From the NCBI GenBank assembly GCA_947044365.1, contig OX345636.1:27021466-27085465 (forward strand): a stretch of 64,000 nt of DNA, written 5' to 3'. Positions 34,867 through 45,580 of the stretch are shown piece by piece (the first letter of the stretch is position 1; each line of letters begins with the position of its first letter). A program made the translations under genes and the position numbers. This DNA is from Petrosia ficiformis. Taxonomy: Eukaryota; Porifera; Demospongiae; Haplosclerida; Petrosiidae. Below the pieces are notes generated by a model. That model ran no database searches. It was not told the origin of the DNA and saw nothing but the letters and a program-made list of their open reading frames with translations.

Positions 34867-35640
34867 TTATACAGAAGGAACCACACGATCGTAGTGGTTC
34901 TTTTCCTCTGTGTGGAATAGGTAGATCTTGTAGTCTGACTTGGGCATGCAGTGCTCGTTACAAAAGAGGGGGGAAAACTTCAGCCACGCACGACTGGGCC
35001 CATTGTCAGAGTATGTACAAACATCAATCTGACACAGTGTAGCAAAAGCTCTAATCTCGCGGTCAGTTCCCCATCCACACTGATCCAGCTCCTTTTCCTT
35101 GATGTAACCGGTCATACTCTTAATAGGCTCATAAAGGTTTGCCTCAAGAGTGTCACCTGCAAAGCAGTCCTTACAGAAACGGTAAGCATTATCTTTGTGT
35201 GTCATGAAATTAACAATTGCTTGACGAACAGCTTGGCGGTTAGATTCGGTTCCTGTAACTTCTTTAGATAAAGCTCTAAATAGGCAGTTGTCATCGCCCT
35301 GAACTCTGTCGCGAATGTGGGGCTCGATATCTCTACAGGGAATTTTCTGGACTCGTTGAGACCGAGCAGTGAGTTCACAACGAGACAATTTAGCAATAAC
35401 ATCTCTGGCAGCACTTTTCCACTCTTCAGTGGGCAGTGGGCCGGTCACAGTTACTGTGGCTGGGCTATCGCCTATGACTTCAACACACGAATCATCGATA
35501 TTGAGCTCTTGTGAACAGTCATCGCAGTACCATTTACCTTCGGGAGCTTCAGTGATCCCCACACACTCAAAGTGAAACCACGTGCAATTTTGTCCGTCAC
35601 ATTCCACCATATCCCCTTCATCTCTTCCTCAGCAGTTGCA
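34867..35640 (-). pseudogene. PHD finger and OTU protease module of copy A
   Basis: The PHD finger reads YCNC, an in-frame TGA, GRDEGDMVECDGQNC, WFHFECVGI and KWYCDDC. All eight ligands (Cys4-His-Cys3) are visible with ING-like spacing. The TGA sits where ING-type fingers usually have Arg, so CGA to TGA at a CpG is the simplest explanation. After a linker comes an OTU cysteine-protease domain: GDDNCLFRALSKEV holds the catalytic Cys109 and the Asp box, and NHYDRVV holds His239 (numbered from 35610). The OTU triad is intact and the frame after the TGA is open for 247 codons. OTU domains remove ubiquitin-type tags; PHD fingers usually read histone H3 tails. The use by the element is unknown. An ATG right after the TGA could give a separate OTU protein. 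Confidence 0.85.
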
Positions 35641-38226
35641 GTATACGTCCTCTTCGGGAGACAAAGAAGAGTCTGGACTGAAGGACTCGGCCAATACTCT
35701 CACACTCTGTGTGGTACTGCACGAAGCCGAGAGTTTGCCTTTCTTGGCTGGGGGAAACACGTGTACTCGTAGACTGCTCCGTTTCCTGTCTTTAAAGGGG
35801 GCTGAAGTTGGAAGACGTACAGGGGTAGAAGTGGCAGGCTTTGCTTGATAAAGGCAATGAGGATTCAAGGGGCAGTCTCTCTTGTGACCTCTGCCTTCGG
35901 CACCACAAGTACATTCTGGTTTGTCGTCATCGTCGTATATCATACTATCCTCAAGATAGTCCTCTTCAAGGCTGGAGTCGCTAAAGGACAATTCATCGTC
36001 ACTTAACATTGTACGTGTATCTGCATCATCAGTATCTTGATCTTTGGCAGTGTAAACAACATCTCCTTCGTCACAAACCATGTCCTCTGAATTGTCGATA
36101 TTTAATACGTTAGTGCTACCTTTTTTCTTCTCAGGGGGTTTGCTACCTTTCTGCTTCTCAGGGGGTTTGCTACCTTTCTTCTTCTGAGGGGGTTTGGAAT
36201 CCCTATCGTCAGTCTTGCCATATGTGTCACCTCCATGTTTCTTTGACCACGCACGACGCTCTGCTGCTTCTTTCGTTCGAAACTTCAACAACAGTATTCT
36301 CCTTTTCTTCACCTTCTCTTGTTTTGACTGCCCAATTGCTGTCTCCTTTTTATGTTATATGTCGTCACAGCCTCTTGGATACCTTCATACACCGGAAGAT
36401 TCAGACGTTTCTATAAGTCGGGTATCCAGTGATAATTTGGACCTCGTTTCTCGTACATGTAAGTCATGTTAGACTGCAACAGGGCTAGATTAGTGGAAAC
36501 CTCGTAGTGAAGCCTCTCCAGGCTGATGTCCTTTGACCTGAACCTGATGAATACGTTGTGTGAGGCTTCTAACCAATTGGAGTGGCCTCTTTTCAGCACA
36601 GGATGAACGAGCCTGTCAGCCATTGAGGCTCTATAGTCACACTCAATTTCATAAAGGAGAGAGTGAAATGCACATGTGAGCCCGTACCGTGTAGTGTAAT
36701 CTTTTCCTTCACACTTAATGTTTTCTTTATCGGCACATTTGCCACAGCTACACACTCTAAGAGGATGAAAATCACAATGCTCTGTTGTTGGTTCCGCTCC
36801 CTCTTCCTTCACTTCCCATTTGTGCTCGTCACGCACATGTCTGGGTAGAACTCTTAGCCTTTTCGCAAATTCTTCAGCAGACTTAGAGTCTGTCAGAATG
36901 TAAGAAAAGTTATTACGTGCTCTCATGATAAAAGCGTCAGTAATACAACCACAACCTTGGCTGTGGCGCTTAGGACAGCGGCAGCGTACTCCACTACTTA
37001 TTAGAGGGAACCTGTCTTTGTGCTTTCTAATTAAATCTATCGAAGGTTCCTTCATCTTGGAGTAATTTTCGAGAGCTTTTAAGTGATTTTTGCCTGCATG
37101 GCAACCACAGATCATAATTTTGCATTCAGGAAAGCATTCTGCTACTGCTTTTGCAGAAGATGAATCTGAATCTTGCCAATGGACAGCAAGTTTCATCCCT
37201 TCCTCTCTAGCTTGATGCATAACCTCCCGCGCTGCAAATCCTTCCATGGATTTAGATGTTCCTTTATATAGCTCTCCTTCTGCTATGTTGTCCCTACCAC
37301 GTTGACACAAGTGTTTGTAATACAGGAGCGCTCCATTATAGTAGTTGCGCACACTGAATGTGCCATTTTTGGAGTGGTAGCCACGTGTCATCCATGCTGC
37401 GTCTGCACTCGTTACTGCCTGCTTCCACGAGCCAAGAGTATGTTCATCCATTGTCTTCATCTCTTCTTTAGCTTCCTCACACATCTCGTCAACCATCTGC
37501 TTGACTACAGGGTACATTCTTTCGATGGTTGAATAAAAAGTACTGAAACAGACAGTATCAAGCCCGAGTGATAGTTTCAATACTTTACAGTATGTAGCAT
37601 CAGAGACACCCTGATGTGATAAATGCTACCTGAATGGATGCCCCTACTTCAGTAGTATTTAGTGATTTGTTCTTTAAAGAGCCTTCAAAAAATACTTTTG
37701 AAATACCGCAGCCATTACAAACATAACTAATATTCACTGTACCTCCTAACCCCTTACTTTGTAACGACACAGGAACTAGTATGCCATTGCAACCAGGCGT
37801 TACACAACAACGAACACTGTTGATTGCTTCAACAAACACATTCAATTGTTTAAGGCTCACTACAAAAATCTTTTCCGGTATTACCATGGGGTTTAGTTTT
37901 TCCGAAGATCTTTCAGGAGTGGGAACGTACAGTAGTGAATCATTGTTTACCTCATTCACTTCTAAAGAAATGTCCAAATCATCTTCTTCTGTATTTGATT
38001 CTTCAAGAACAGGTACTTCCTACATATGATAAAAGTAAATACTGTTATCAGATATATAGTTTGCAAAACAAATTTCGTTATCTTGTAATAGGAAGAAATA
38101 GTATTGCAAACAAAACATACATTCTGATATATATGTTTCCTACAGATATATTTTCAACTACAAGTCTGATGCACACCAATTCTACTAGATAACAATCCTA
38201 AGCATACATCCACATTTGCACAAAAT

Positions 38227-38487
38227 TTATTTTATTGAACAGATGATCAACTGGTGGCGCTTCTCAACAGAAACTCTGACCTGAATCCTATAGAACAAGT
38301 ATGGGAATCAATGAAAACTTATCCTAAGAGACAAACTAATCAGGCAGTACTACATGTACATGTAATAAAAGGTGTTCAAAAGTTTGGGAAGATGATGATA
38401 CCTGAATTATGTACCCATTACATCAACCACATACAAAACGTGATGCCTGTTACAGTTACAGCAAAAAGGAAAAGCATCTGGTTTTAA
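38227..38487 (+). pseudogene. Tc1/IS630-type transposase C-terminal fragment, copy A
   Basis: The frame contains LLNRNSDLNPIEQVWESMKT, the block with the catalytic Glu of IS630/Tc1 transposases, followed by a Lys-rich helix and IPELCTHYINHIQNV. The rest of the enzyme is absent. It lies in the intron before the long MULE exon and is also present in copy B, so it was there before the duplication. Confidence 0.75.
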
Positions 38488-39646
38488 ATATTTGTCTTTA
38501 TGAACTTTTGTTTACAATTTCTTTTTGGAACTGCGTATCGTAAGTAGTAATATTTATTTATTACAATTATTGATATTCAAAAACTTTGATTAGTTAGGAA
38601 AATTCTATTACAAGTTCTTATTAATATTTTGGGTCCATCCACAGTGATTATGTACCGAGATGAAGTCCATCTATTTTTTTTAAAGATGTGATGGTGAGTA
38701 TATAAAGACTATAGTACTATACTCAGTACCAGAACTATGACAAACGATATGCTAGTAAAATTTATACTCAAAGATGGAGAGTTAGACATCAAGACAACAG
38801 TCAGGGCTCAGTTTACCAAGAAAAAAAAAACAGAGAATACATAATGAATACACAAACATCAAATCACTTGAAAATTTGTAAAAAGGTACATGTAGTTTTT
38901 TTATTTTATTTAGTGTAGTATGCTAAAAAAAATACAAAGTACTATGCTAATAGTAAGCCAGTAAATAAAAATGGGAATTGGTACCGGCAATCTAACTTCC
39001 TGGGGTGGGATTGATATTCTGACAAAGGCTACACCCCCCCTTAATATAATGTATATCAAATAGACATACCTTATCCACTATATTTTGAGTAATAATGTCT
39101 CCCTGTGAGAATGAAGTGAAATTAGTATCAAATTAATAAAAATATAGAAACCATTGCTGCTGCATGGTTACATCTTGACTAGTTTTGCAGGTCAGACGTA
39201 CATTGTAGGGCAGACCTATAGACGTACATGTACACTATTATTAAAGTTTGGCTCTGAGTAGACAAATTGGATCACATGTACATCTACATGTAATTTAATT
39301 ATAATAACATGGAGACTATTGAACTTTCGAATGTTATAAAATAGATTTTAATTTACTCAGTGTGAGAGAACACCATCCATTTTACTAAAAACTAACAGAA
39401 CTTAATTAAAAGTCTGATTGGAGAATTTCAATGAAGAAAGTGGTGCATACACTCAAAAAGGAATTCTGAGCTGATTTAATATCAAAAGTGGAGGGCATTC
39501 ATGAAGAATCATCCAAGCTGTTGAACTGCAACCATTATTGTTAATTATTTTAGTGAATCTTAATTATGTTGCTATGCATGGATTTATCTTGACTGTTCAT
39601 GCATAGTATACCGTGTTTCATATCATGAAAACAGTCTCTATTATGG

Positions 39647-39757
39647 CATGGCTTCTCGGTGTGTATCAGCAATATCAGCCCTTCACCCCTCGATAGCAGC
39701 CCTTGGCCTATCTCGGGGTTCAGGTCTGATATTGCTGATACACACCTCAAAGCCATG
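39647..39757. repeat. Hairpin MITE, family 1, second copy
   Basis: CATGGCTTCTCGGTGTGTAT and its complement near AGCCATG bracket the same CCCCTCGATAGCAGCCC loop as at 25412-25536. It sits in a MULE intron of copy A and is missing from the matching place in copy B (about 48000), where a different hairpin family is inserted. A (TA)n tract follows at 39768-39836. Confidence 0.85.
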
Positions 39758-39793
39758 TTATATATATTACATATATATATATATATGCGTGTA

Positions 39794-39834
<41 letters not shown>

Positions 39835-40214
39835 AATATTGTATATAATATATATACGTAAAGTACTTAAAGTAACTGTGACGCCCACGATATGAAGTAC
39901 AATTCACTTCCTTCCTACACATATAGACACTACTCTAGTGTGCACATCAGCAGCAGGTTTCTTTCAATTTGAAGCATGGAAACCATTTTCTTTCCTGACA
40001 TAACATAGTAAGAATGCAATCTGATTGGATAAACTGTGCACAACTACTATAATTAGGCTAAGCAGACCAGACCATTCCTCCTACAAAATTTTGTATGTAG
40101 GTGGAGCTATACATGTACTTCATATTCATTAATAAGAAACTTTGGGTTCTAAACCCCTCCCTCCTATGACCAAGGTGCTTAGCAGGCATGCCTGGATAGA
40201 CACAACAGCCACAA

Positions 40215-40274
40215 GAGGGAGGGAGGGAGGGAGGGAGGGAGGGAGGGAGGGAGGGAGGGAGGGAGGGAGGGAGG
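40215..40274 (+). repeat. (GGGA)n tract
   Basis: About 15 uninterrupted GAGG/GGGA units, able to form G-quadruplexes on the plus strand. It is present only in copy A; the matching position in copy B (about 48905) has CCACAAGAGGCAGG. Confidence 0.95.
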
Positions 40275-41424
40275 CCTTCCTAAAATTGCCCCCTCCCCCT
40301 GCCTCGCTTAAATAAAAACCTAAAGATAAAAAGGTTGTGGGGGCTTGTTGAATTGCAGCAAAAGTTCAGGCTTATAAACAACTACACTCTCATCATTGTT
40401 GTGGGTTTCTAGAATATACATGTAGCTTCCTGTAAGGTGTTGTGGTTATGATAACTACATTCATTATGCACTTACTACAAATGGCACCGCCAAAATTCTA
40501 CATTTAGTGGTGCAGTGGTAGTCAATACTTACTGCTAACAGGAACGTTACCATTTGTGTGTCACATACTGCATATACACACATATATAATATAACTATGT
40601 AATATGCTATATCACACATGACACATAGACATACATGTTTATCCACTGAATGAGTGTCTTCTGTAGTTTCTTCCTATAAGAATAAAGTGACTTAGTATAA
40701 AATATATAAATAAATAACATATTTACGAGTATCACAGTAGGGAAACATATACATGTAGATGGATAAAGAGTTGTGATGTAGTCTTTATGTCTTGTAGTTT
40801 AGTAACAAAAACCACGTTCATCAAAAAACATTTCGTCATCAGTACTTTTCTACTTTACTAAAGGACTACTAATTACCTTGCCACATTAAAGTGGGGGCAG
40901 TAGCCAAGCTTCGAAGTTTTTTTCCAGGTGAAGTTACACAAGGTGCACTTACACTGTATGTACTAAGTAGCATCTCAGCTGTGAGTTGCACTTATATATG
41001 TACTTGCGACTAGTGTAATTTGGTTAACATTTAATTCGGTTGTGGCAAACTAAATTTGTGTCCGAATTACCATGCCTTATGTTATATACGTACACTGTAC
41101 ATACAAACATAACAAGTGTAGATAGAGGAAAAAACATCCCTATATTTGCTTTGTGATGACTATGTATTAAGCATTGCTGATGGCATTAGTGTCTCTACCT
41201 TTCTGTGTACTCGAAAGCTGGGGCCTGAAGAAGTAAGTGTAAGCCTAATTGCAGTCTAAATACACAGATGTCTGATGAACTGACTGAGGTACTCCTTCAA
41301 GGTTCTAAACGATGACCTGAAACTCAACAACTTATCATACTTACTTGTTAAAGATTCTTGCATAATATCTATACTGTTTCTCTGCTACATAAGCAGTTTT
41401 ACATCCTTTCCTGGCTGGTTTGTA

Positions 41425-41534
41425 GCTCAAACGCGCGTTCTTTTATGTGCCACGCCCATTAATTGACCGAGCCCCCGGGAATGACGCAACTTCCTTAACT
41501 ACGTATACAACGCATAGTCGCGCAAGTGACACAA

Positions 41535-41578
<44 letters not shown>

Positions 41579-41616
41579 TTGTGTCACTTAGTCGCATAGT
41601 CGCGCAAGTGACACAA

Positions 41617-41651
<35 letters not shown>

Positions 41652-41760
41652 TATATATATATTCTTGTGTCACTTGCGCGACTATGCGACTATGTATATA
41701 TATATATACATTAAACCCCGTGGAAAGCAATTATAGGGATGGCCCTACGGCCCATAAAAA
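41425..41760. repeat. Dispersed repeat with nested palindromes
   Basis: It shares GCCACGCCCATTAATTGACC, CCGGGAATGACGCAACTTCC and ATGGCCCTACGGCCCATAAA with 7200-7390. Inside, GCATAGTCGCGCAAGTGACA then CAAGAATATA appears in alternating orientation four times between 41512 and 41690, separated by (TA)n, forming two stacked hairpins. Copy B lacks this block. Confidence 0.85.
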
Positions 41761-41820
41761 CATACATATAATATGTACATGCAATGTTATATTATATATA
41801 TATATATACAGTATATATAT

Positions 41821-42214
41821 TAGGGCTGGGACGAAGGTTGCAAAACAACATTCAAAGCAAAAACAAACAAATATTCAAAGGGTTTGCAAGTATTTTTATC
41901 AAATTGCTCTTACCTTCATTGGCTATACCATGCCTCCAAAACTGGATTATTGCTTTATAACAAGTACTAGTCTTGTTCCTGTCGCTGTTTCTACTTGGAT
42001 TCAGCATCGCTGGACTGAGAAATGAGACAGAAGCAGCCTACAACACAGGCTCAAATTTTCAGGAACACGCCCACATTCTTGACTAGATTACACAAGTGCA
42101 CATATGCAAAATATTAAAGTGGGTGTGGCAGCAAAGCTTCGAAGGGAGAAATTCAGCTTCGAATGTGCAGCAAACGAACGGAGGTTAGAACATTCAAACC
42201 TTTTACTCAACCCT
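41821..42214. mobile_element. hAT-like MITE in MULE intron 1, copy A
   Basis: The left end is TAGGGCTGGGACGAAGGTTG and the right end ACATTCAAACCTTTTACTCA then ACCCTA. The ends are inverted (AAGGTTxGAATGTT-type) and the flanks are ATATATAT. The same element is at 51332-51673 in copy B, so the insertion predates the duplication. Confidence 0.6.
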
Positions 42215-42410
42215 AATATATATATATATATACATATACACAATGTATAATACATACATTGGTTTTATAGGTACAATATTTAGTTACATGTATATACCTT
42301 TTCTTTCTTTTGATGTCTAGCTTCATTTAAATGCTTGATCTGTTTTTTGGTTTGTCCCATTTTTCTTCAGAAAAAAGGTTAATCAATAATAATAATTATT
42401 ATACCTATCG

Positions 42411-42450
42411 TGTGACAATGTGATGATTTTGTCACATGACATTGACGACG
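42411..42450 (-). promoter_or_regulatory. Conserved block upstream of MULE exon 1
   Basis: TGTGACAATGTGATGATTTT then GTCACATGACATTGACGAC is kept at 51890-51935 upstream of copy B exon 1. It holds an inverted TGTGAC/GTCACA pair and lies 50-90 bp before the ATG. Conservation between the copies may only reflect shared descent; the promoter role is inference. Confidence 0.35.
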
Positions 42451-42479
42451 AAATTTAAAACAACACCATTTTTTTAGAC

Positions 42480-43800
42480 ATGCAAATTTTAGTTAAAATA
42501 ATTAATAAAATAAAGGTTCTTGAACAACAATTCTGAAAGCATAAACTCAGAGATAAATTTCATTGTCAGAAAATCAAAAATTTTAATAGATGTTATGGAA
42601 AGGGTTGCTAAATAAATCTTTTTGTTTTCTTATTGCAGTAGTTTGAAGTACTATTTCGGGAAATCAATACTATGATTTTATTGCACTTTTTAAAAAGTCC
42701 GAGATAAAAGTGACAATTTTGATGAAGAAAATGTCCTTTTTGCTGTACATATATATACTCAAAAAGGAGTTCTGAGGTGATTGAATATCAAAAGTGGAGG
42801 GAATTCGTGAAGAATCATCCAAAAAAGATGAAGCAATTGGATAGTGACCATAATTTATCATTACTGAATAAATATTTTTTCATTAATGCTTGCTGTTCTC
42901 ACGTCACATTGATTCAGTGAACTTACAGTCAGTCCACCATATCTTTCCCCTGTCATATAGCACAGGGGTTGGGTCTGAGACTAGGAGCGGATTGTGTAAT
43001 GCATGTAGGGGGTCTGAGGCATTTTATTATCAGTGATTATAGCAGCATAGCATTACTATTATTACAGAACACAGGGCTTGGAAATTTCCACCCCCCCATG
43101 AACAGCTTATTACCTACATAACATCAAACAAAAGAGCTACATTATACTATATGTCTATATAGCCCTCTGAGAGGCTCTGATTGCATAATGTTACGTTATA
43201 TGTACTATATTTTACCTTTTTCCGCTTTGTAATACAAATAGTAATGTAGAGTCTTGAAAAAAAAACATACTTATCACAAGGATACCGCATATTATAACTC
43301 TATAACTCCTCCCACAGTAATTCGTTCATTTAGAAATAAAGTGTAATAATTCGTCACCACTATTATCTGGTTTATTCTACCGATAGACGTGCAAAATTTA
43401 TGTAAATACCATTTTTATTACCGATAGACATACACATTTTTGTAAAAATATTATTATAAAATGGACGATTCTTGAACAGCAACGCATCCAAGAACACTCT
43501 TTCTAATTCAAGGTAAATAAAAGTAAATTTCGCAGATACGAAGTACAAACAAGATACATTAGCAAACTATCTCAAATATAATAGAGTTTTTATCCTAAAA
43601 ATGTAAACCCACTGATAAATTCCATTGTCAGAAATCTGAAAATTCAATAAATTGTTACAACAAAAGTAAAGACTTATTTTTTAAAATCTCTCTATTTTGT
43701 AAATTGTATTTCTGCAGTAGCTTGATATCTGAATTTCTATGTCAATACAATGATTCTTCATGACTTTATTACACTTCAAAGTTTGCAACATCGGAAACTT
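42480..43800. repeat. Degenerate direct duplication, non-coding
   Basis: 42480-42720 (GGTTCTTGAACAACAA, TTCATTGTCAGAAAATC, TATTGCAGTAGTTTGA, ATGATTTTATTGCACTTT) is matched in order at about 43460-43780. Next to the first copy, 42755-42840 matches the MULE intron block at 39450-39530 and 47790-47870. This supports a third, partial copy (C) of the locus between A and B. No open coding sequence was found in the long matching part. Confidence 0.6.
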
Positions 43801-44491
43801 CTTTTGCAAATAACTCAAAAACTGAATCAAATTTTGATAGAGAGTATATTTATGCAAATATTCTTTGCAAGGTATAGAATTGAACCCTGCAGTAAAAAAA
43901 AAAAATCGTGACTTAAGTGCCCCACCCCCTAGAGGTACCTTAATAGTCTTGTGTAGCCAGACCCTCCTCTACATATGAGATATTGATCTGGTATGTAGCA
44001 TAAGAAGTACAGTAAAATTTTAAAATTCGCTACAACAAAATTATGTGTAGGTATTATACATGTATAACTACAAAATTAGCAAACCCTCAAAACACTGTAG
44101 ATGCATAATTATTAGTGTTATATATATATATATATATATACATACATATATATATATATATAATTATATATAATGTACGTATATGCATTGTATGTTGTAA
44201 TTATACAAATACATGTATGCAATGGAACCTTCACATCATTGGGACCAAGTAATCATGATTATAGAGGTTGTCCTCATGTCAGGGGTGAATGTGTATAATA
44301 AAAGGACGTCTAAATGTCATTAATACAAGGGTGTACTTATTCCAGAGAGTCCTGAATAGTGAGGTTCCACTGTATACTGTATGTCATGAAAATCACATGA
44401 AGAAAAAATTTAGCATCAAGTATTAATGAAAATAAAAGGAGACTTGCTTCCAACACATAATACATGTATGTATGTAAAAAGATAGACTTAC

Positions 44492-44533
44492 ATGTTTATC
44501 GTCTCTGTTGCAGATAATTGCAGAAACATTACC
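44492..44533 (-). other. Micro-exon of partial copy C
   Basis: 42 nt between a CTTATAG acceptor and a perfect CAT|GTAAGT donor, phase 0 on both sides, encoding GNVSAIICNRDDKH. It ends in D-K-H|GT like the 39/42-nt exons of copies A and B. Confidence 0.6.
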
Positions 44534-45361
44534 CTATAAGAGTGTAAAGATACATGTAAATATGTAAATAAAGTACATGTACAGATTTGATAACTTGTTT
44601 GTAAAGCTCATGTCACACAAAAGTTCTTCGTTTTTTGAATATTCCAGCTCAGGAATTCTGACGAGTACTTAAATTCAGACTTGCAAAGGAAGTTTCGTGT
44701 TATTATTGTCTGTTCTGTTCTCTGCAAGCCGAGAAAGACAGTAATATGGGGCAATAAATTCTTTGCCATCATTTTATTTCATTAAGGATTCCACGTGTTC
44801 AGTTTCTGCACAGGCACAAACATTAAACAAATATTGTAACACTGAAAACTACCAAATTACAAACAAATATTCCAAAATTCAAAGATTAATTATGTTGCAA
44901 ATAAGAAATACTAGATAATGCAACAACAAACAAGCAAAAAGAAAGGGATGGCTCAGTGTAAATAAATGCAGTCATGGGCATGTGTTGGGCTTAATATACT
45001 GAATAGCCAATAATTATCTCTTAAACTAGTGGTCATACACCACACCACACCAGTGAACACTGCAGAATTATAGCAATATACTTCTTTTGTGAATGATTTC
45101 CATATGAATGCAATGCAAGAATTTAGATCAGTGAAATGCATATGTACACCCTGTCCACGAAAGAATCTGTTTGTGATTTCACCATATTGCTCTTCGTTAG
45201 CTAACTACATGTATTTAGCAACAACCATGACCTTCTGTAATCCATATGATTTGCTTCCACCTTGTTTTTCAATATCACTTGTTCCATCATTCCCTCCCCC
45301 CCCCCCCCATGATGGTATGTACATACTCTGGAAGAATGTATACATGTGTGTGTATGTGTAC

Positions 45362-45394
45362 CTCTTCCTTTTCCTTAGTTGTTCCTGAATCATT
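45362..45394 (-). other. Micro-exon of partial copy C
   Basis: 33 nt between a TTTTATTTAG acceptor and GAG|GTACAC, phase 0, encoding NDSGTTKEKEE. It has the size and acidic/Lys-rich composition of the other micro-exons. Its order relative to 44492-44533 in a transcript is inferred. Confidence 0.5.
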
Positions 45395-45518
45395 CTAAAT
45401 AAAAAAAGTTTATTATTAATTATAGCATAAAATATCAACTTTGCATGGTAGTTTCAGTTTTTTCATAAACATGTATAAAACATCTTCTGGGTGTTTTTTG
45501 GCTCCAGGTATGATAAGG

Positions 45519-45580
45519 TTTCATTAGTCTATATAAACCTGCCAACTTCTTCATGGCAGGTTTATATCAGCCCTCTGAAA
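45519..45580. repeat. Hairpin MITE, family 2 (others at 48002 and 50719)
   Basis: TTTCATTAGTCTATATAAAC then CTGCCA pairs with TGGCAGGTTTATATCAGCCC then TCTGAAA. The loop is short here (ACTTCTTCA). It lies at the 3' break of copy B, so it or its flank may mark the truncation point. Confidence 0.7.

Larger units (their letters stand above)
34867..42360 (-). pseudogene. Mutator-like transposase / PHD / OTU protein, copy A, micro-exon 5' end
   Basis: Minus-strand exons: 42360-42298 (63 nt, ATG, MGQTKKQIKHLNEARHQKKE then K), 40673-40635 (39 nt), 39102-39070 (33 nt), then one long exon from 38019 (acceptor ATATGTAG) to the stop at 34867. All junctions are GT/AG and phase 0. The long exon encodes a Cys pair region (CCVTPGCNG, CNGCG), a MULE-type DDE core (D60 in SADAAW, D137/D139 in QDSDSSS, CGCHAGKNH, E338 in HSNWLEASHN; numbered from 37580), a basic and acidic linker, a PHD finger, and an OTU domain. 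Breaks: a +1 shift near 37600, TAG at about 36409, a shift near 36345, and TGA at about 35627 inside the PHD finger. The transposase would cut and paste the element; terminal inverted repeats were not found. Whether it is an old element or a domesticated gene is open. Confidence 0.8.

Noticed and set aside
35317..36472. Several plus-strand frames of 60-106 codons
   Set aside because: Shadows of the PHD/OTU and transposase frames on the opposite strand.
39550..39888. Conserved frame NRDCFHDMKHGILCMNSQDK in both MULE copies
   Set aside because: The similarity comes from the shared duplication; no splice sites frame it and the neighbouring intron is equally conserved.
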